DNA of 37,194 bases, taken from positions 1-37,194 of the forward strand of contig JAFGDT010000006.1 in NCBI GenBank assembly GCA_016931965.1, in the 5' to 3' direction. How positions within the stretch are numbered: the stretch's first letter is position 1; each line of letters begins with the position of its first letter. The translations under genes were made by a program, and so were the position numbers. Origin of the DNA: a bacterium (GTDB lineage: Bacteria; Zhuqueibacterota; QNDG01; DSAB01). This document shows, piece after piece, positions 24,784-33,848 of this stretch. Under the pieces are notes generated by a model, which was given only the letters and a program-made list of their open reading frames with translations, was not told where the DNA came from and searched no databases.

Positions 24784-25827
24784 ATGTCCCCCGCTTTCTC
24801 TAAGAGATCAATCAACCACGGATTAAGAATATTCATCATCCTGACGCTGGCAGGATTTATACTGATCTTCTATTTAACGGGGACACATGAAACCATCCAG
24901 GCGCTCAATGCGTTTCGGTTCTCCTATTTTATCATCGCAGGTTTTTTGATTGGCGTCGATTTTCTCTCCGGTACCAGTCGCATTTATATCTTTATACGAA
25001 AAATCACACCCCTCTCTGAAAAACAGGCCTTCTGGGCAAGTTTCAAGGCCAATCTCTCCAATGTCTTTCTGGCCGCCGCCACACCATTCCAGACGGGAGG
25101 TGGTTTGGCTCAAATCTATATGCTAAACCGTGAAGGTGTGACGGTCTCCGGAGCCACATCGGTCAGCATCATGAATTTTGTGGCCACACTCGTTTTTCTC
25201 ATGACAGCCGGTCTGATGGTGATCCGCTGGATGACGCGGACATTTACCGATTTCAAATTTCATTTCATGCTGAGCTTCAGTTCAACGGTCTTTTATTTTG
25301 TGACATTCGTATTTATCCTTTTCCTTTTCAAACCGAGGATGATCGGGCAGTGTGTCGAATGGTGTATTCTCAGATTCAGCAGGATCTGGAAAAAGAAAGC
25401 CCGTACATTCGAAAATCTATCCCATAAAATCCATGATTTTGTACAAAGCTATCAGTCCCACATTATCTATTTCTGGAAAAACGAAAAATGGATCCTATTT
25501 CACAATCTCTGGCTCACCCTCCTCCTCTATTTCAATAAATGTATAATGGCTTACGTTGTCTTGAAAGGTATGGGACTCAATCCCGATTTTCTGGAAGTTG
25601 TTTCTATTCAGATTTTATTGATTTTTTTAATTTATTTCTGCCCGACACCGGGCGCCGGCTTTTTAGCCGAAACAAGCACAGCCGCCCTGATGTCCCTCAT
25701 CATCCCCAGCCACCTGCTTCCCGTTTTTTCGATTCTCTGGAGATTTTTCACAACTTATTTCGGCGTCATTGTCGGAGGCGTGATCTTAATGCGGACCATC
25801 GGCTCCGCTTCAAATAAAAATGAATGA
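24784..25827 (+). CDS. UPF0104/lysylphosphatidylglycerol synthase TM-like flippase-like protein
   Basis: A 347-residue protein with eight or so hydrophobic helices. Motifs of the family: an early FIIAGFLIGVDFLSGTSRIYIF helix pair, AFWASFKANLSNVFLAAATPFQTGGGLAQIYML, and near the end FLIYFCPTPGAGFLAETSTAALM, the conserved 'PTPGG/A' loop. Related domains form the flippase part of MprF and occur beside glycosyltransferases. Partner of the radical SAM gene upstream. No good ribosome site, suggesting translational coupling. Confidence 0.85.
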   Translation: MSPAFSKRSINHGLRIFIILTLAGFILIFYLTGTHETIQALNAFRFSYFIIAGFLIGVDFLSGTSRIYIFIRKITPLSEKQAFWASFKANLSNVFLAAATPFQTGGGLAQIYMLNREGVTVSGATSVSIMNFVATLVFLMTAGLMVIRWMTRTFTDFKFHFMLSFSSTVFYFVTFVFILFLFKPRMIGQCVEWCILRFSRIWKKKARTFENLSHKIHDFVQSYQSHIIYFWKNEKWILFHNLWLTLLLYFNKCIMAYVVLKGMGLNPDFLEVVSIQILLIFLIYFCPTPGAGFLAETSTAALMSLIIPSHLLPVFSILWRFFTTYFGVIVGGVILMRTIGSASNKNE

Positions 25828-26600
25828 CAAGTTGACCAATCAATGGAATATCACAAAATCCCCTTCTTGCCTCCCATTTGATAATCAGGAAGGTAATATT
25901 TTCCGATCAGTACCGGCCAAAGAATGACCATATGAGCATCTTTCCACTGCTATTGCATATTATAACAAAACCTTTCCGATCCATTTAATTTTGCAATTAC
26001 CACCCAATTTGCCTTCCCGGAGTGGGACATTATCGGCAAAATCGCCTGCAGCATATGGATGAAAAAAGCGGCGATTTGAGTTGACGAAACATGATCCGAG
26101 GGAAGGTGTTTATTCGTGGATAATGCAGAAGATTTTCCGATAGGCATCCATACGGACGGGCGATCCATAAGCACATTAAAAGCCAAAACCGACCCGCGAT
26201 TGTCATCATTATTTTGTCGTTACTTCAATAAAAACAGTTATTATATAAACAAAATCACATGAAAAAATAATAAAGAACAGCAACATCCCCAACCCCATTC
26301 ATATTCAGAAGAAAATGAAAACAACCCCATTGCTCTCGGGAAATAACAGAAAAAAAGTCTGATCGTTTTAAAATCCTGTATTGAAAAACATGGATATCAG
26401 GAACTGAACAATTGTATAATCCATAAAGAATTAAGAATACAGAAGCCCTATCCGAAATCAGCATACCGATGGCATGAATGTTGCGAATTATATAACTTTA
26501 ATGGGAACATTTTTCATTTGAAAAAGTCTAATCCAATTACTGTCGTATGGCAAAAAATGCAACAAAGACAACCAAAAAAGGATTTTACGGAGAGCCATTG
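25828..26600. other. 773-bp gap with no convincing gene
   Basis: Only short frames are present. On the minus strand, a 78-codon frame (25950-26186) ends in TAG, and the same frame continues after the stop for ~32 codons in a protein-like way (HMVILWPVLIGKYYLPDY). This hints at a decayed gene, but no family is recognised. The region from 26225 to 26546 is AT-rich and probably holds the promoter of the large envelope gene. GGAG at 26589-26592 is that gene's ribosome site. Confidence 0.4.
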
Positions 26601-29600
26601 ATGCAACGTTTGCAAAGAATCATGAATCTGTGCCTACTCAATGCCTTCATCTTGAGTCTGATCCTCTTCCAGGGATGCACAAGTCGCCTAAACACAAACG
26701 GTCAACAACTTAAAATAGAACAGAAGCGCTTTTACGCCGTCAGATTCGACCCCTCTTATTATTACAACACGGAACTGTCTGTCAAGGAATTGTCGGAGAA
26801 ATTGGCCGATCAGTGGATTGAGAATGGAATCAATACAGTATATGTCAAAGTGTACGATCCGATTTACGGCGCTTCCTATCGCACAAAATATCCTTATAAT
26901 ATCCAAACCGATTTCGGTCGTTTGAATTTACTTAAAACATTTCTGGAGATTTGTCACCAAAGAGAGATCCGCGTATACGGTTGGATCCCTGCCTTCCAGC
27001 ACAAACAGGCATGGGATGCCCATCCCGATTGGAGAGTAAAAAAAGCCGACAATACAGACTATCAACCGACGCCAGACAGTTACTTCCTCTGCACACGCAA
27101 TCCCGAATTTCGCGAATGGTGGTTGGAATTTATCACCGATCTGCTTGAACACTACAAAGATCTTGACGGCATCGATATCGCAGAACCCATCGTAAGCTGG
27201 AAATCCAGTGAAGGCTGCTACTGTCCTCTCTGTAAAGAAACATATGAAAACCATGCCGATCCTTTTGAGATCATACGGTCTCAACCGCTCACCTCTCTTT
27301 TGGAAGAGACCAGTCTCTTGGCACACAGTCATGACAAATCAATGTCAATCACAACCATCGCCACATCCTATCAAGGTGGACGACTCTATTCTTCCGAGGA
27401 ACAGCGCTCACTGACCGGTTTCGATCTCGATGGGATACTCAATTCTGCAGACCGCCCGGATATCATCAATGTTGAACTCCTTTGGCAACAGTGGGCTGAC
27501 ATATATCAGGATACCATTACATTTTCTCCTTTCTGGACAATGCAAGCTGTTCAGCAGATGATTCAGGAAGTCAACAACAGAGCCGAGTTTGTTGCCCATC
27601 TGGAAATCACGCCATGGGGGAATACCACGGTAACCCAAGACCAATTTTTATCAAGCATCAAAGCTGCGCTGGACGGCGGAACATCGGGAATCGATTTTTA
27701 CGATGCCTACCAGGTGGATCAACTGGCATTGTGGGAAGAAATTGAAACGGCATTCAATTACACGCCGAAGAAGAAAGTGGTGATCTATTATGACCCGGAA
27801 GGCGAAAATGATGCCAAACACCTTGAAGTCCTTCTGCGGCATTTTGAAACAGAAACTACAATCATCCCTCTGGGAGAAAATGATGCATTCGTTGAAGATC
27901 CGGAGGCGGAGTTTATCTTTTATTTGGGTATCGAGTACCGAGATTCACTTCCTTCCGCCTTCATTCGTTACATATCGGGTACAGAAAAAACAGTCTGCTG
28001 GCTCAACTACAATATACAATATGTGGGTGAAGATTTTTTAAAAAGATTGGGATTCCATTACGAAGACCTGGATGAAAGTTCCGGCTATCGGGTGATTTAT
28101 AAGGGATATGAATTCGCGAAAATCGATTCATCATTGAATATCATGGGTATTGACAATCCCGATCAATGTCGGTTGATGGCTACAGCAAAATCGGAAGAAG
28201 TCGAAGTACCCTATATTATTCAAAGCGCCCATTTCTGGTATGTGGCGGATATCCCTTCTGCATTTGTTATTGAGGGCGGACGCCACATCGTTTTTGCGGA
28301 CCTTCTTCACGAAATCCTCCGCGAAAATCATCAGGAAAAACATCAGGCTCTGGTGCGAATAGAGGACGTTAACCCGGAATCGAATCCGGAATATCTCCGT
28401 GCCATTGCCAATTTCCTGGGTTCGGAAAAAATCCCCTTTTCGGTGGGGCTCGTACCCTTTTATCTCGACCCCGCCAACAACACAGCCGTTTCGCTTTCGG
28501 ACAGACCTGAACTGGTCAAAGCGATTCAGCACATGGTATCCAAAGGGGGTACAGTCATTTTGCACGGATGTACGCATCAATACCGCGGGGAAACCACTGT
28601 GGATTATGAATTCTGGGATGAATTTAGCGATCAGCCTCTATTTGAAGATACGAGAGAATACATACGAATCAGAATCGAAAAAGCATTGGATGAATGCTCT
28701 GCAAACGGTATCTATCCGCTGGTATGGGAAACACCGCATTATGCGGCATCTTTACTGGATTACACAGTCATCGACCAGTATTTCAGTACATGCTATGAAC
28801 GCAGACAGACGATGGACATATCGGGAACGGATCAGCTTCTCCCCTTCTTGATCCCTGCAGATGACATCCATAACCAACTCATCCCGGAAAACCTGGGGTA
28901 TATTCCGATGGACAATCCATCACCAGACGATATGATAGCCAATGCAGAAAAAAACCTGGCCATCAGAGACGGATTTGCCAGTTTCTTTTTCCACCCGTTT
29001 GTGGATTTGAATGTTTTAAAAGAATTGGTCAAGGGCATTCAGGATTTGGGATACACCTTTGCAAACATTCGGTCGATGGACAATCAGGTCACTTCGCCTT
29101 CCGATGTCATTGTCAGCGGAAAAGCGCATATCGCACTTGATCTTCAGGATCAGTATTTAAACGAATTCTATCTCACAAACAACGGAAAGAAGAAAGACAA
29201 AAACTTCAGCAAAGACAGATTGTCCAGTTCCATCACAAAAGAGGTGGATTGTCCTTCCGGATGGCTCTATATTGCCCATGCAAGTGATATAAGAAAGCCC
29301 GGATTTCCTTCCAATATCTTGTCTTGGGTTTCTGAATCCCCTCTGAAAATAGGGGAATTCTTTCAGCCTCAACCCCTGACAGGCCCCAATCTACTGGCCT
29401 CGACAATGATTTTAATTGATCCGGATGCCAGCGGTCAATCGCTTACCAATCAAATCAGCTTTTTAAGTGCTTTCGAGTCCGTAGGGATCGATTATCAGGC
29501 GATACCGGTTTCCAATTTTCTTGAAATTCCCGAGAACATCAACCTGCTTGTCATTCCCAATGGTTCAGCCGTCCAGCTTTCTGAACAGCAAATCCTGTTC

Positions 29601-31595
29601 ACACTGAATGCCATTTCGCGGGGATTAAATGTGATTCTTGAAAAAGAATCCAGTCTCTTATCCAAAATGGGTTTTGAGCTATTCGGGAAGGAAAAAGAAA
29701 TCAGTACCGTTCGCGATGAATATTATCCCCAGGTTGAAATTCACTGGACAGAGAGAGATCACTATCAAGACTTCAATACAACATACGATTATACCACCTA
29801 CTACTCAGAAACCTATTCAGAAGATCCAGTCGTTGTGGGAGGAAATTATGGAGAAGGGCAATATCTCTATTTTGCCACCCTTTTTGATCCATCCACATCC
29901 AAAGGATACGGACGTTATCCCTATTTTTCCGATCTGATACAGCGTCATTTCAGCACATGGCCGCTGGTTAAAAAAGAATCCGTCGAGATCTATTTTGAAC
30001 CCGGAGACCGTGAAGATATCAGTACCGAGGATCTTGTGAAAATGTGGAAACAAAATGGCTTCAGAAAGATATATGTCGCAGGGTGGCACGTCTATCAGGA
30101 TTGGACTTACGACTATGAACGGCTGATCGACCTGGCTCACCAAAACGCCATGCTGGTCTACCTCTGGTTGGAACTGCCCCATGTAAACACCAAATTCTGG
30201 GAGGACCATCCGGAATGGAGGGAAATCACAGCAACGGGCGATACGGCAATAGTGATCTGGCGTCAATTGATGGCATTATCGGATGATGATTGTAGAGAAG
30301 CCGTTTTTTCCGAATTAAGTGATATAATACAGAAATTTGATTGGGATGGCATTAATCTTGCCGAATTTTACTTTGAATCTTTTAATGGTCCGGAAGAGCC
30401 GGAAACATTTACGCCAATGCATCCTTCAGTTCGGAAACAGTTTCAATCACAATATGGTTTTGATCCAATACGACTTTTTGACGAATCGTCTCCCTATTTC
30501 TGGAAACAGAATCGTGAAAAATGGAATCTCTTTGAAGAATTCCGGAGAAATCTTCTTGTTCAGCTGCACAGGGAATTCCTCGAGTTCTTTCATCAACAGA
30601 GGGAATTCGGTAAAAACGACATCGAAATCGTGTTGACTGTTCTGGATAATATCCATGCAAAGGAGACAGGAAAGGGCACCGGCATTGATACAAAACGGTT
30701 GATCGAACTTTCAGATGAATATCCATTTACGCTTCAAATAGAAGATCCGCAGGAACTGTGGCACATGGGTCCCTCACGATACGACAGTCTTGCACAAACC
30801 TATTATCCCCTGGTTTCGAATGATAAACTCATTTTTGACATCAATATTGTACCCTATCGATCTTATCAGGAGAGCCTTGCTCCTACACAGTATCCGACCG
30901 GACTGGAATTGTATAACCTCCTGCAAAGCGCTCAACAGGAAAACAACGAGGTGGCACTCTACTCCGAATCGAGTATCTATATGGTCGATATGCCCTGGAT
31001 CACCTATACGCTTGGGCAACATGCAACGGAAACATATCTATCTCCTTATAAATGGCAGATTCAAGCGGAAAATACAGTCACCTTCAACCTTGATCCGGAG
31101 GTTCACAAAGACATTCAAGTGAACGGCAACCTATGGCCTGCCTATTATCGCGGAAAGACAACGCTGCCGCCGGGATCCTATATGATACAGCCGTTGAGCC
31201 GGAGAGAAAGCTTGATCAACCAGATCAAAACAGCCGCGCGTTTGGTTGATATCAGCGGAGAACTGGTTTCATGCAAACTGCTTTCCCGAGGTATTGAATT
31301 CGACTACCATTCGGATGTCAGAAATTATGTGATCGTCAATGAAAAACCTCAAAAAGTGTTTTTAGACAATGCAGAATACGATGCGGAAGTCATTCAGGGC
31401 ATTCAAGGCTTTTCGGTCAAACTGCCCCGGGGTTCTCATCGGGTGAAAATTCTGACAAGCGGTCTGGGTTCGACTTCACTAAAAAATTTGAGTATTGTGA
31501 TATCATTCCTCATCGTGTCGGTGAGCATCGTTGCGGGATCTGTACTGTTCATCCTCTATGTCGCAGGCTTTAAAAAACGCAGATCAAAAAAATAA
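26601..31595 (+). CDS. giant envelope polysaccharide deacetylase/glycosidase-like protein (DUF2334)
   Basis: 1664 residues from ATG 26601 (GGAG eight bases upstream; the earlier ATG at 26547 has no such site). Residues 1-26 are a signal ending LFQGC, possibly lipidated. Residues ~38-376: TIM-barrel glycosidase-like domain (VRFDPSYYY, INTVYVKVYD, LDGIDIAEP with Glu195, then C-x-C-x2-C at 206/208/211). ~390-580: Rossmann-like region (VVIYYDPEGE, YVADIPSAFV). ~580-820: DUF2334 polysaccharide deacetylase with Glu588-Asp589 (RIEDVNP) and His655/His659 (HGCTH) as likely metal ligands. ~925-1120: amidotransferase-like region (MILIDPDASG, LLVIPNGS, GGNYGEGQYLYFATLF). ~1121-1420: second barrel (RKIYVAGWHVYQDW, WDGINLAEFYFES). 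~1450-1600 is beta-rich. ~1626-1653 is a membrane helix followed by a basic tail. It lies 21 bp before the polysaccharide synthase gene. Likely trims or deacetylates the nascent polymer in the periplasm, like PgaB, but is far larger. Confidence 0.8.
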   Translation: MQRLQRIMNLCLLNAFILSLILFQGCTSRLNTNGQQLKIEQKRFYAVRFDPSYYYNTELSVKELSEKLADQWIENGINTVYVKVYDPIYGASYRTKYPYNIQTDFGRLNLLKTFLEICHQREIRVYGWIPAFQHKQAWDAHPDWRVKKADNTDYQPTPDSYFLCTRNPEFREWWLEFITDLLEHYKDLDGIDIAEPIVSWKSSEGCYCPLCKETYENHADPFEIIRSQPLTSLLEETSLLAHSHDKSMSITTIATSYQGGRLYSSEEQRSLTGFDLDGILNSADRPDIINVELLWQQWADIYQDTITFSPFWTMQAVQQMIQEVNNRAEFVAHLEITPWGNTTVTQDQFLSSIKAALDGGTSGIDFYDAYQVDQLALWEEIETAFNYTPKKKVVIYYDPEGENDAKHLEVLLRHFETETTIIPLGENDAFVEDPEAEFIFYLGIEYRDSLPSAFIRYISGTEKTVCWLNYNIQYVGEDFLKRLGFHYEDLDESSGYRVIYKGYEFAKIDSSLNIMGIDNPDQCRLMATAKSEEVEVPYIIQSAHFWYVADIPSAFVIEGGRHIVFADLLHEILRENHQEKHQALVRIEDVNPESNPEYLRAIANFLGSEKIPFSVGLVPFYLDPANNTAVSLSDRPELVKAIQHMVSKGGTVILHGCTHQYRGETTVDYEFWDEFSDQPLFEDTREYIRIRIEKALDECSANGIYPLVWETPHYAASLLDYTVIDQYFSTCYERRQTMDISGTDQLLPFLIPADDIHNQLIPENLGYIPMDNPSPDDMIANAEKNLAIRDGFASFFFHPFVDLNVLKELVKGIQDLGYTFANIRSMDNQVTSPSDVIVSGKAHIALDLQDQYLNEFYLTNNGKKKDKNFSKDRLSSSITKEVDCPSGWLYIAHASDIRKPGFPSNILSWVSESPLKIGEFFQPQPLTGPNLLASTMILIDPDASGQSLTNQISFLSAFESVGIDYQAIPVSNFLEIPENINLLVIPNGSAVQLSEQQILFTLNAISRGLNVILEKESSLLSKMGFELFGKEKEISTVRDEYYPQVEIHWTERDHYQDFNTTYDYTTYYSETYSEDPVVVGGNYGEGQYLYFATLFDPSTSKGYGRYPYFSDLIQRHFSTWPLVKKESVEIYFEPGDREDISTEDLVKMWKQNGFRKIYVAGWHVYQDWTYDYERLIDLAHQNAMLVYLWLELPHVNTKFWEDHPEWREITATGDTAIVIWRQLMALSDDDCREAVFSELSDIIQKFDWDGINLAEFYFESFNGPEEPETFTPMHPSVRKQFQSQYGFDPIRLFDESSPYFWKQNREKWNLFEEFRRNLLVQLHREFLEFFHQQREFGKNDIEIVLTVLDNIHAKETGKGTGIDTKRLIELSDEYPFTLQIEDPQELWHMGPSRYDSLAQTYYPLVSNDKLIFDINIVPYRSYQESLAPTQYPTGLELYNLLQSAQQENNEVALYSESSIYMVDMPWITYTLGQHATETYLSPYKWQIQAENTVTFNLDPEVHKDIQVNGNLWPAYYRGKTTLPPGSYMIQPLSRRESLINQIKTAARLVDISGELVSCKLLSRGIEFDYHSDVRNYVIVNEKPQKVFLDNAEYDAEVIQGIQGFSVKLPRGSHRVKILTSGLGSTSLKNLSIVISFLIVSVSIVAGSVLFILYVAGFKKRRSKK

Positions 31596-31616
31596 CAAAA
31601 GAAGCGGGAGATCCTT

Positions 31617-32891
31617 TTGAATCCTTACAACTCAATTATCTTTGACATCCTTTTTTTGTTCTCGGTATCCGTCGTTTGGACGATGATTCTTTATCAGCTT
31701 ATTTTAACGATTTTTGGATATCGATACCGCCACCAAATCGAGAAATCCAGATGGAACTTATCTCGTTTTGAAAAAGACCTTCCCGCGATTTCCATCTTAA
31801 TTCCTGCCCGGAACGAGGAAATCGTGATTCGCAATACACTGGAAAAACTACAATCCCTTGATTACGAGAGAGATAAAATCGAGGTTCTTGTGACCGATGA
31901 CGGCTCGACAGACCATACGGCTTCCATTGTTCGGGAAATCGCTTCAAAGGATCCGCGTATCAGACTCATCCAGCTGCCTGTTGTTGACCAGGGAAGAGGA
32001 AAAGCCCATGCGCTCAATATGGCCCTCAAAGAGGCCCGCCATGATTATATCGCCGTTTATGATGCGGACAACAATCCGGAACCTTCTTCACTCAAAATGC
32101 TGTCAGTGGAACTGATTTCAGACACCAAATTGGGCGCCGTCATCGGAAAATTTCGCACACTGAATAAAAACAAGAATATCCTGACCCGGTTCATCAACAT
32201 TGAAACACTCGGATTTCAATGGATTCTTCAGGCCGGCCGATTCCGCGCATTTAAAGTCGCTATTTTACCTGGAACCAACTTGATCATCCGAAAAGATGTT
32301 TTAACGGCATGCGGCGGCTGGGATGAAGCGGCCATTACCGAAGATACGGAACTGAGCGTCCGCATTTACCAGAAGGGCTGGAAAATCAAATTTGTCCCCC
32401 TGGCCGTGACCTGGGAGCAGGAGCCGGAAAAATGGCGTACCTGGGTGAACCAGCGTACCCGCTGGGTAAGAGGAAACAACTATGTGGTCAAGAAATTTTT
32501 GGGCCAGGCTCTCAAGCTAAAAAACAAATTTCTCTTTCTGGAATTTCTCTATCTCTTTTTACTCTACTATCTGTTTTTAGGGGCTATTGTTGTATCACAC
32601 CTCATTTTCCTGTTCAGTGGTATCGGCATCATCTATTTAACGGTGCCCGGACCTTATACGGCTGTGTGGATTTCAGCTTTCATATTATATATACTTGAAA
32701 TCATTCTGGTCCTGTCATACGAAAATGAGGACGGATTGTTAAACATCCTGATCACGGCACTTATGTATTTCACCTATTGTCAGATGTGGATTTATGTTGT
32801 ATTCCGTTCATTTTATCTTGACATAACAAAAAAACGGGAAGGCATCTGGGATAAGACGGAAAGAGAACCTCAGCTGGAGATAGCCGATTGA
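31617..32891 (+). CDS. processive family 2 glycosyltransferase (polysaccharide synthase)
   Basis: 424 residues. One N-terminal membrane helix, a cytosolic GT2 domain and a C-terminal set of ~3-4 helices, as in PgaC/hyaluronan/cellulose synthases. Motifs in order: LIPARNEE, VTDDGSTDHT (~93), VYDADNNPE (~149), AITEDTELS (acceptor TED, ~242) and QRTRWVRG (Q-x2-RW, ~278). These indicate polymer elongation from a UDP-sugar with transport across the inner membrane. The start is TTG, eight bases after GGGAGA; the next ATG would cut the first helix. No PilZ domain is seen. It is tightly spaced between the giant envelope gene (21 bp) and the outer-membrane gene (10 bp). Confidence 0.9.
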   Translation: MNPYNSIIFDILFLFSVSVVWTMILYQLILTIFGYRYRHQIEKSRWNLSRFEKDLPAISILIPARNEEIVIRNTLEKLQSLDYERDKIEVLVTDDGSTDHTASIVREIASKDPRIRLIQLPVVDQGRGKAHALNMALKEARHDYIAVYDADNNPEPSSLKMLSVELISDTKLGAVIGKFRTLNKNKNILTRFINIETLGFQWILQAGRFRAFKVAILPGTNLIIRKDVLTACGGWDEAAITEDTELSVRIYQKGWKIKFVPLAVTWEQEPEKWRTWVNQRTRWVRGNNYVVKKFLGQALKLKNKFLFLEFLYLFLLYYLFLGAIVVSHLIFLFSGIGIIYLTVPGPYTAVWISAFILYILEIILVLSYENEDGLLNILITALMYFTYCQMWIYVVFRSFYLDITKKREGIWDKTEREPQLEIAD

Positions 32892-32901
32892 AAGGGCACT
32901 G

Positions 32902-33810
32902 ATGTTGAACATAAAGTACTGGATCATCGCATTCCTCATTGCAGGCGGATTCTGCGCATGGACAGCAACTGCCCAGATATCGGAAGATGAAGAGAGGGAC
33001 ACGGATGTTGAAACATCGGAAGACGAAGAAATGATCGAAGAAGAGACCGATGGGGAAAAGGTACATTTCAGTCTGTGGGGAGAGGCCTACGATGAATCGA
33101 CCGTCTCGCAGAGGGACCGGTCCAACCTCAACTCCTATTCTCACATCCGTCAGGGGTTCAACTTGAATGGGTATGGCGTTACGCTGCAGACATACCTGTT
33201 TTTCCGTTACGGAAAGGATCTGAAAAGGGATTTTTGGAACAACCGACTTGAAGTCGGCATCGGCATCCGCAGCCGTTTTTTTGAAAGGATTTTTTTGGCC
33301 CTCTTTGCGGAATCGCTTCGGGGATCATACAATGACATCCCCGAGGAATACCCACAGCCTGAGGATAAAAAATATACCGATTTCCGTTCCGGACTGATAT
33401 TCTGGTATGGGTGGGACACTTACTACGAGCCCTCAAAATGGTTCATGCTCCCCCTGATTTTCTGGGGCGAAATATACGGGGATTTTATTTATTACAGAAG
33501 AGACAGTGACAACACAATCGGATATCTCCAGGCCAAAATGGGATTCCATTTCCTCCGCCTCTGGACCGTCTCCGTCGACGGATATGCGGTAACTTATCTG
33601 ATCAAAGATAAAAATGGAGATTTCTGGAACAACTATGCCGAATTCGGCCCCGGCATCTGGCTGCAACCCCTGCCCGATCTTGATCTGAAATTCTATATCG
33701 AATGGCTGCAGGGCAATTATTTTGGCATCGAACAACCGGACGATCCCAATCCAAATCCACAGCATTACCACGATCGCAAAATCGGCATTCTGTTCTGGTT
33801 CGGCTGGTGA
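32902..33810 (+). CDS. outer-membrane beta-barrel protein, putative polymer export porin
   Basis: 302 residues with signal peptide (cleavage near TATAQ). A strongly acidic stretch follows (~residues 26-55, with EDEE clusters). The rest is amphipathic beta strands with aromatic girdles (YSHIRQGFNLNGYGV, TYLFFRYGKDL, LEVGIGIRSRFF, LFAESLRGSY), ending in FWFGW. A terminal aromatic residue is the usual signal for outer-membrane barrel assembly. The strand pattern recalls the C-terminal barrels of PgaA/NfrA/BcsC-like exporters, but there is no TPR region. Being last in the synthase operon suggests it passes the polymer through the outer membrane. This is an inference. Confidence 0.7.
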   Translation: MLNIKYWIIAFLIAGGFCAWTATAQISEDEERDTDVETSEDEEMIEEETDGEKVHFSLWGEAYDESTVSQRDRSNLNSYSHIRQGFNLNGYGVTLQTYLFFRYGKDLKRDFWNNRLEVGIGIRSRFFERIFLALFAESLRGSYNDIPEEYPQPEDKKYTDFRSGLIFWYGWDTYYEPSKWFMLPLIFWGEIYGDFIYYRRDSDNTIGYLQAKMGFHFLRLWTVSVDGYAVTYLIKDKNGDFWNNYAEFGPGIWLQPLPDLDLKFYIEWLQGNYFGIEQPDDPNPNPQHYHDRKIGILFWFGW

Positions 33811-33848
33811 AATGCATCCAATAGTGATGCAAATACTTTATCTGAATA

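Noticed and set aside
26601..33810. Calling the locus a Pel or cellulose system
   Set aside because: No PelF/PelG-like, BcsB-like or PilZ sequence is seen; only the general synthase-deacetylase-barrel logic is shared.
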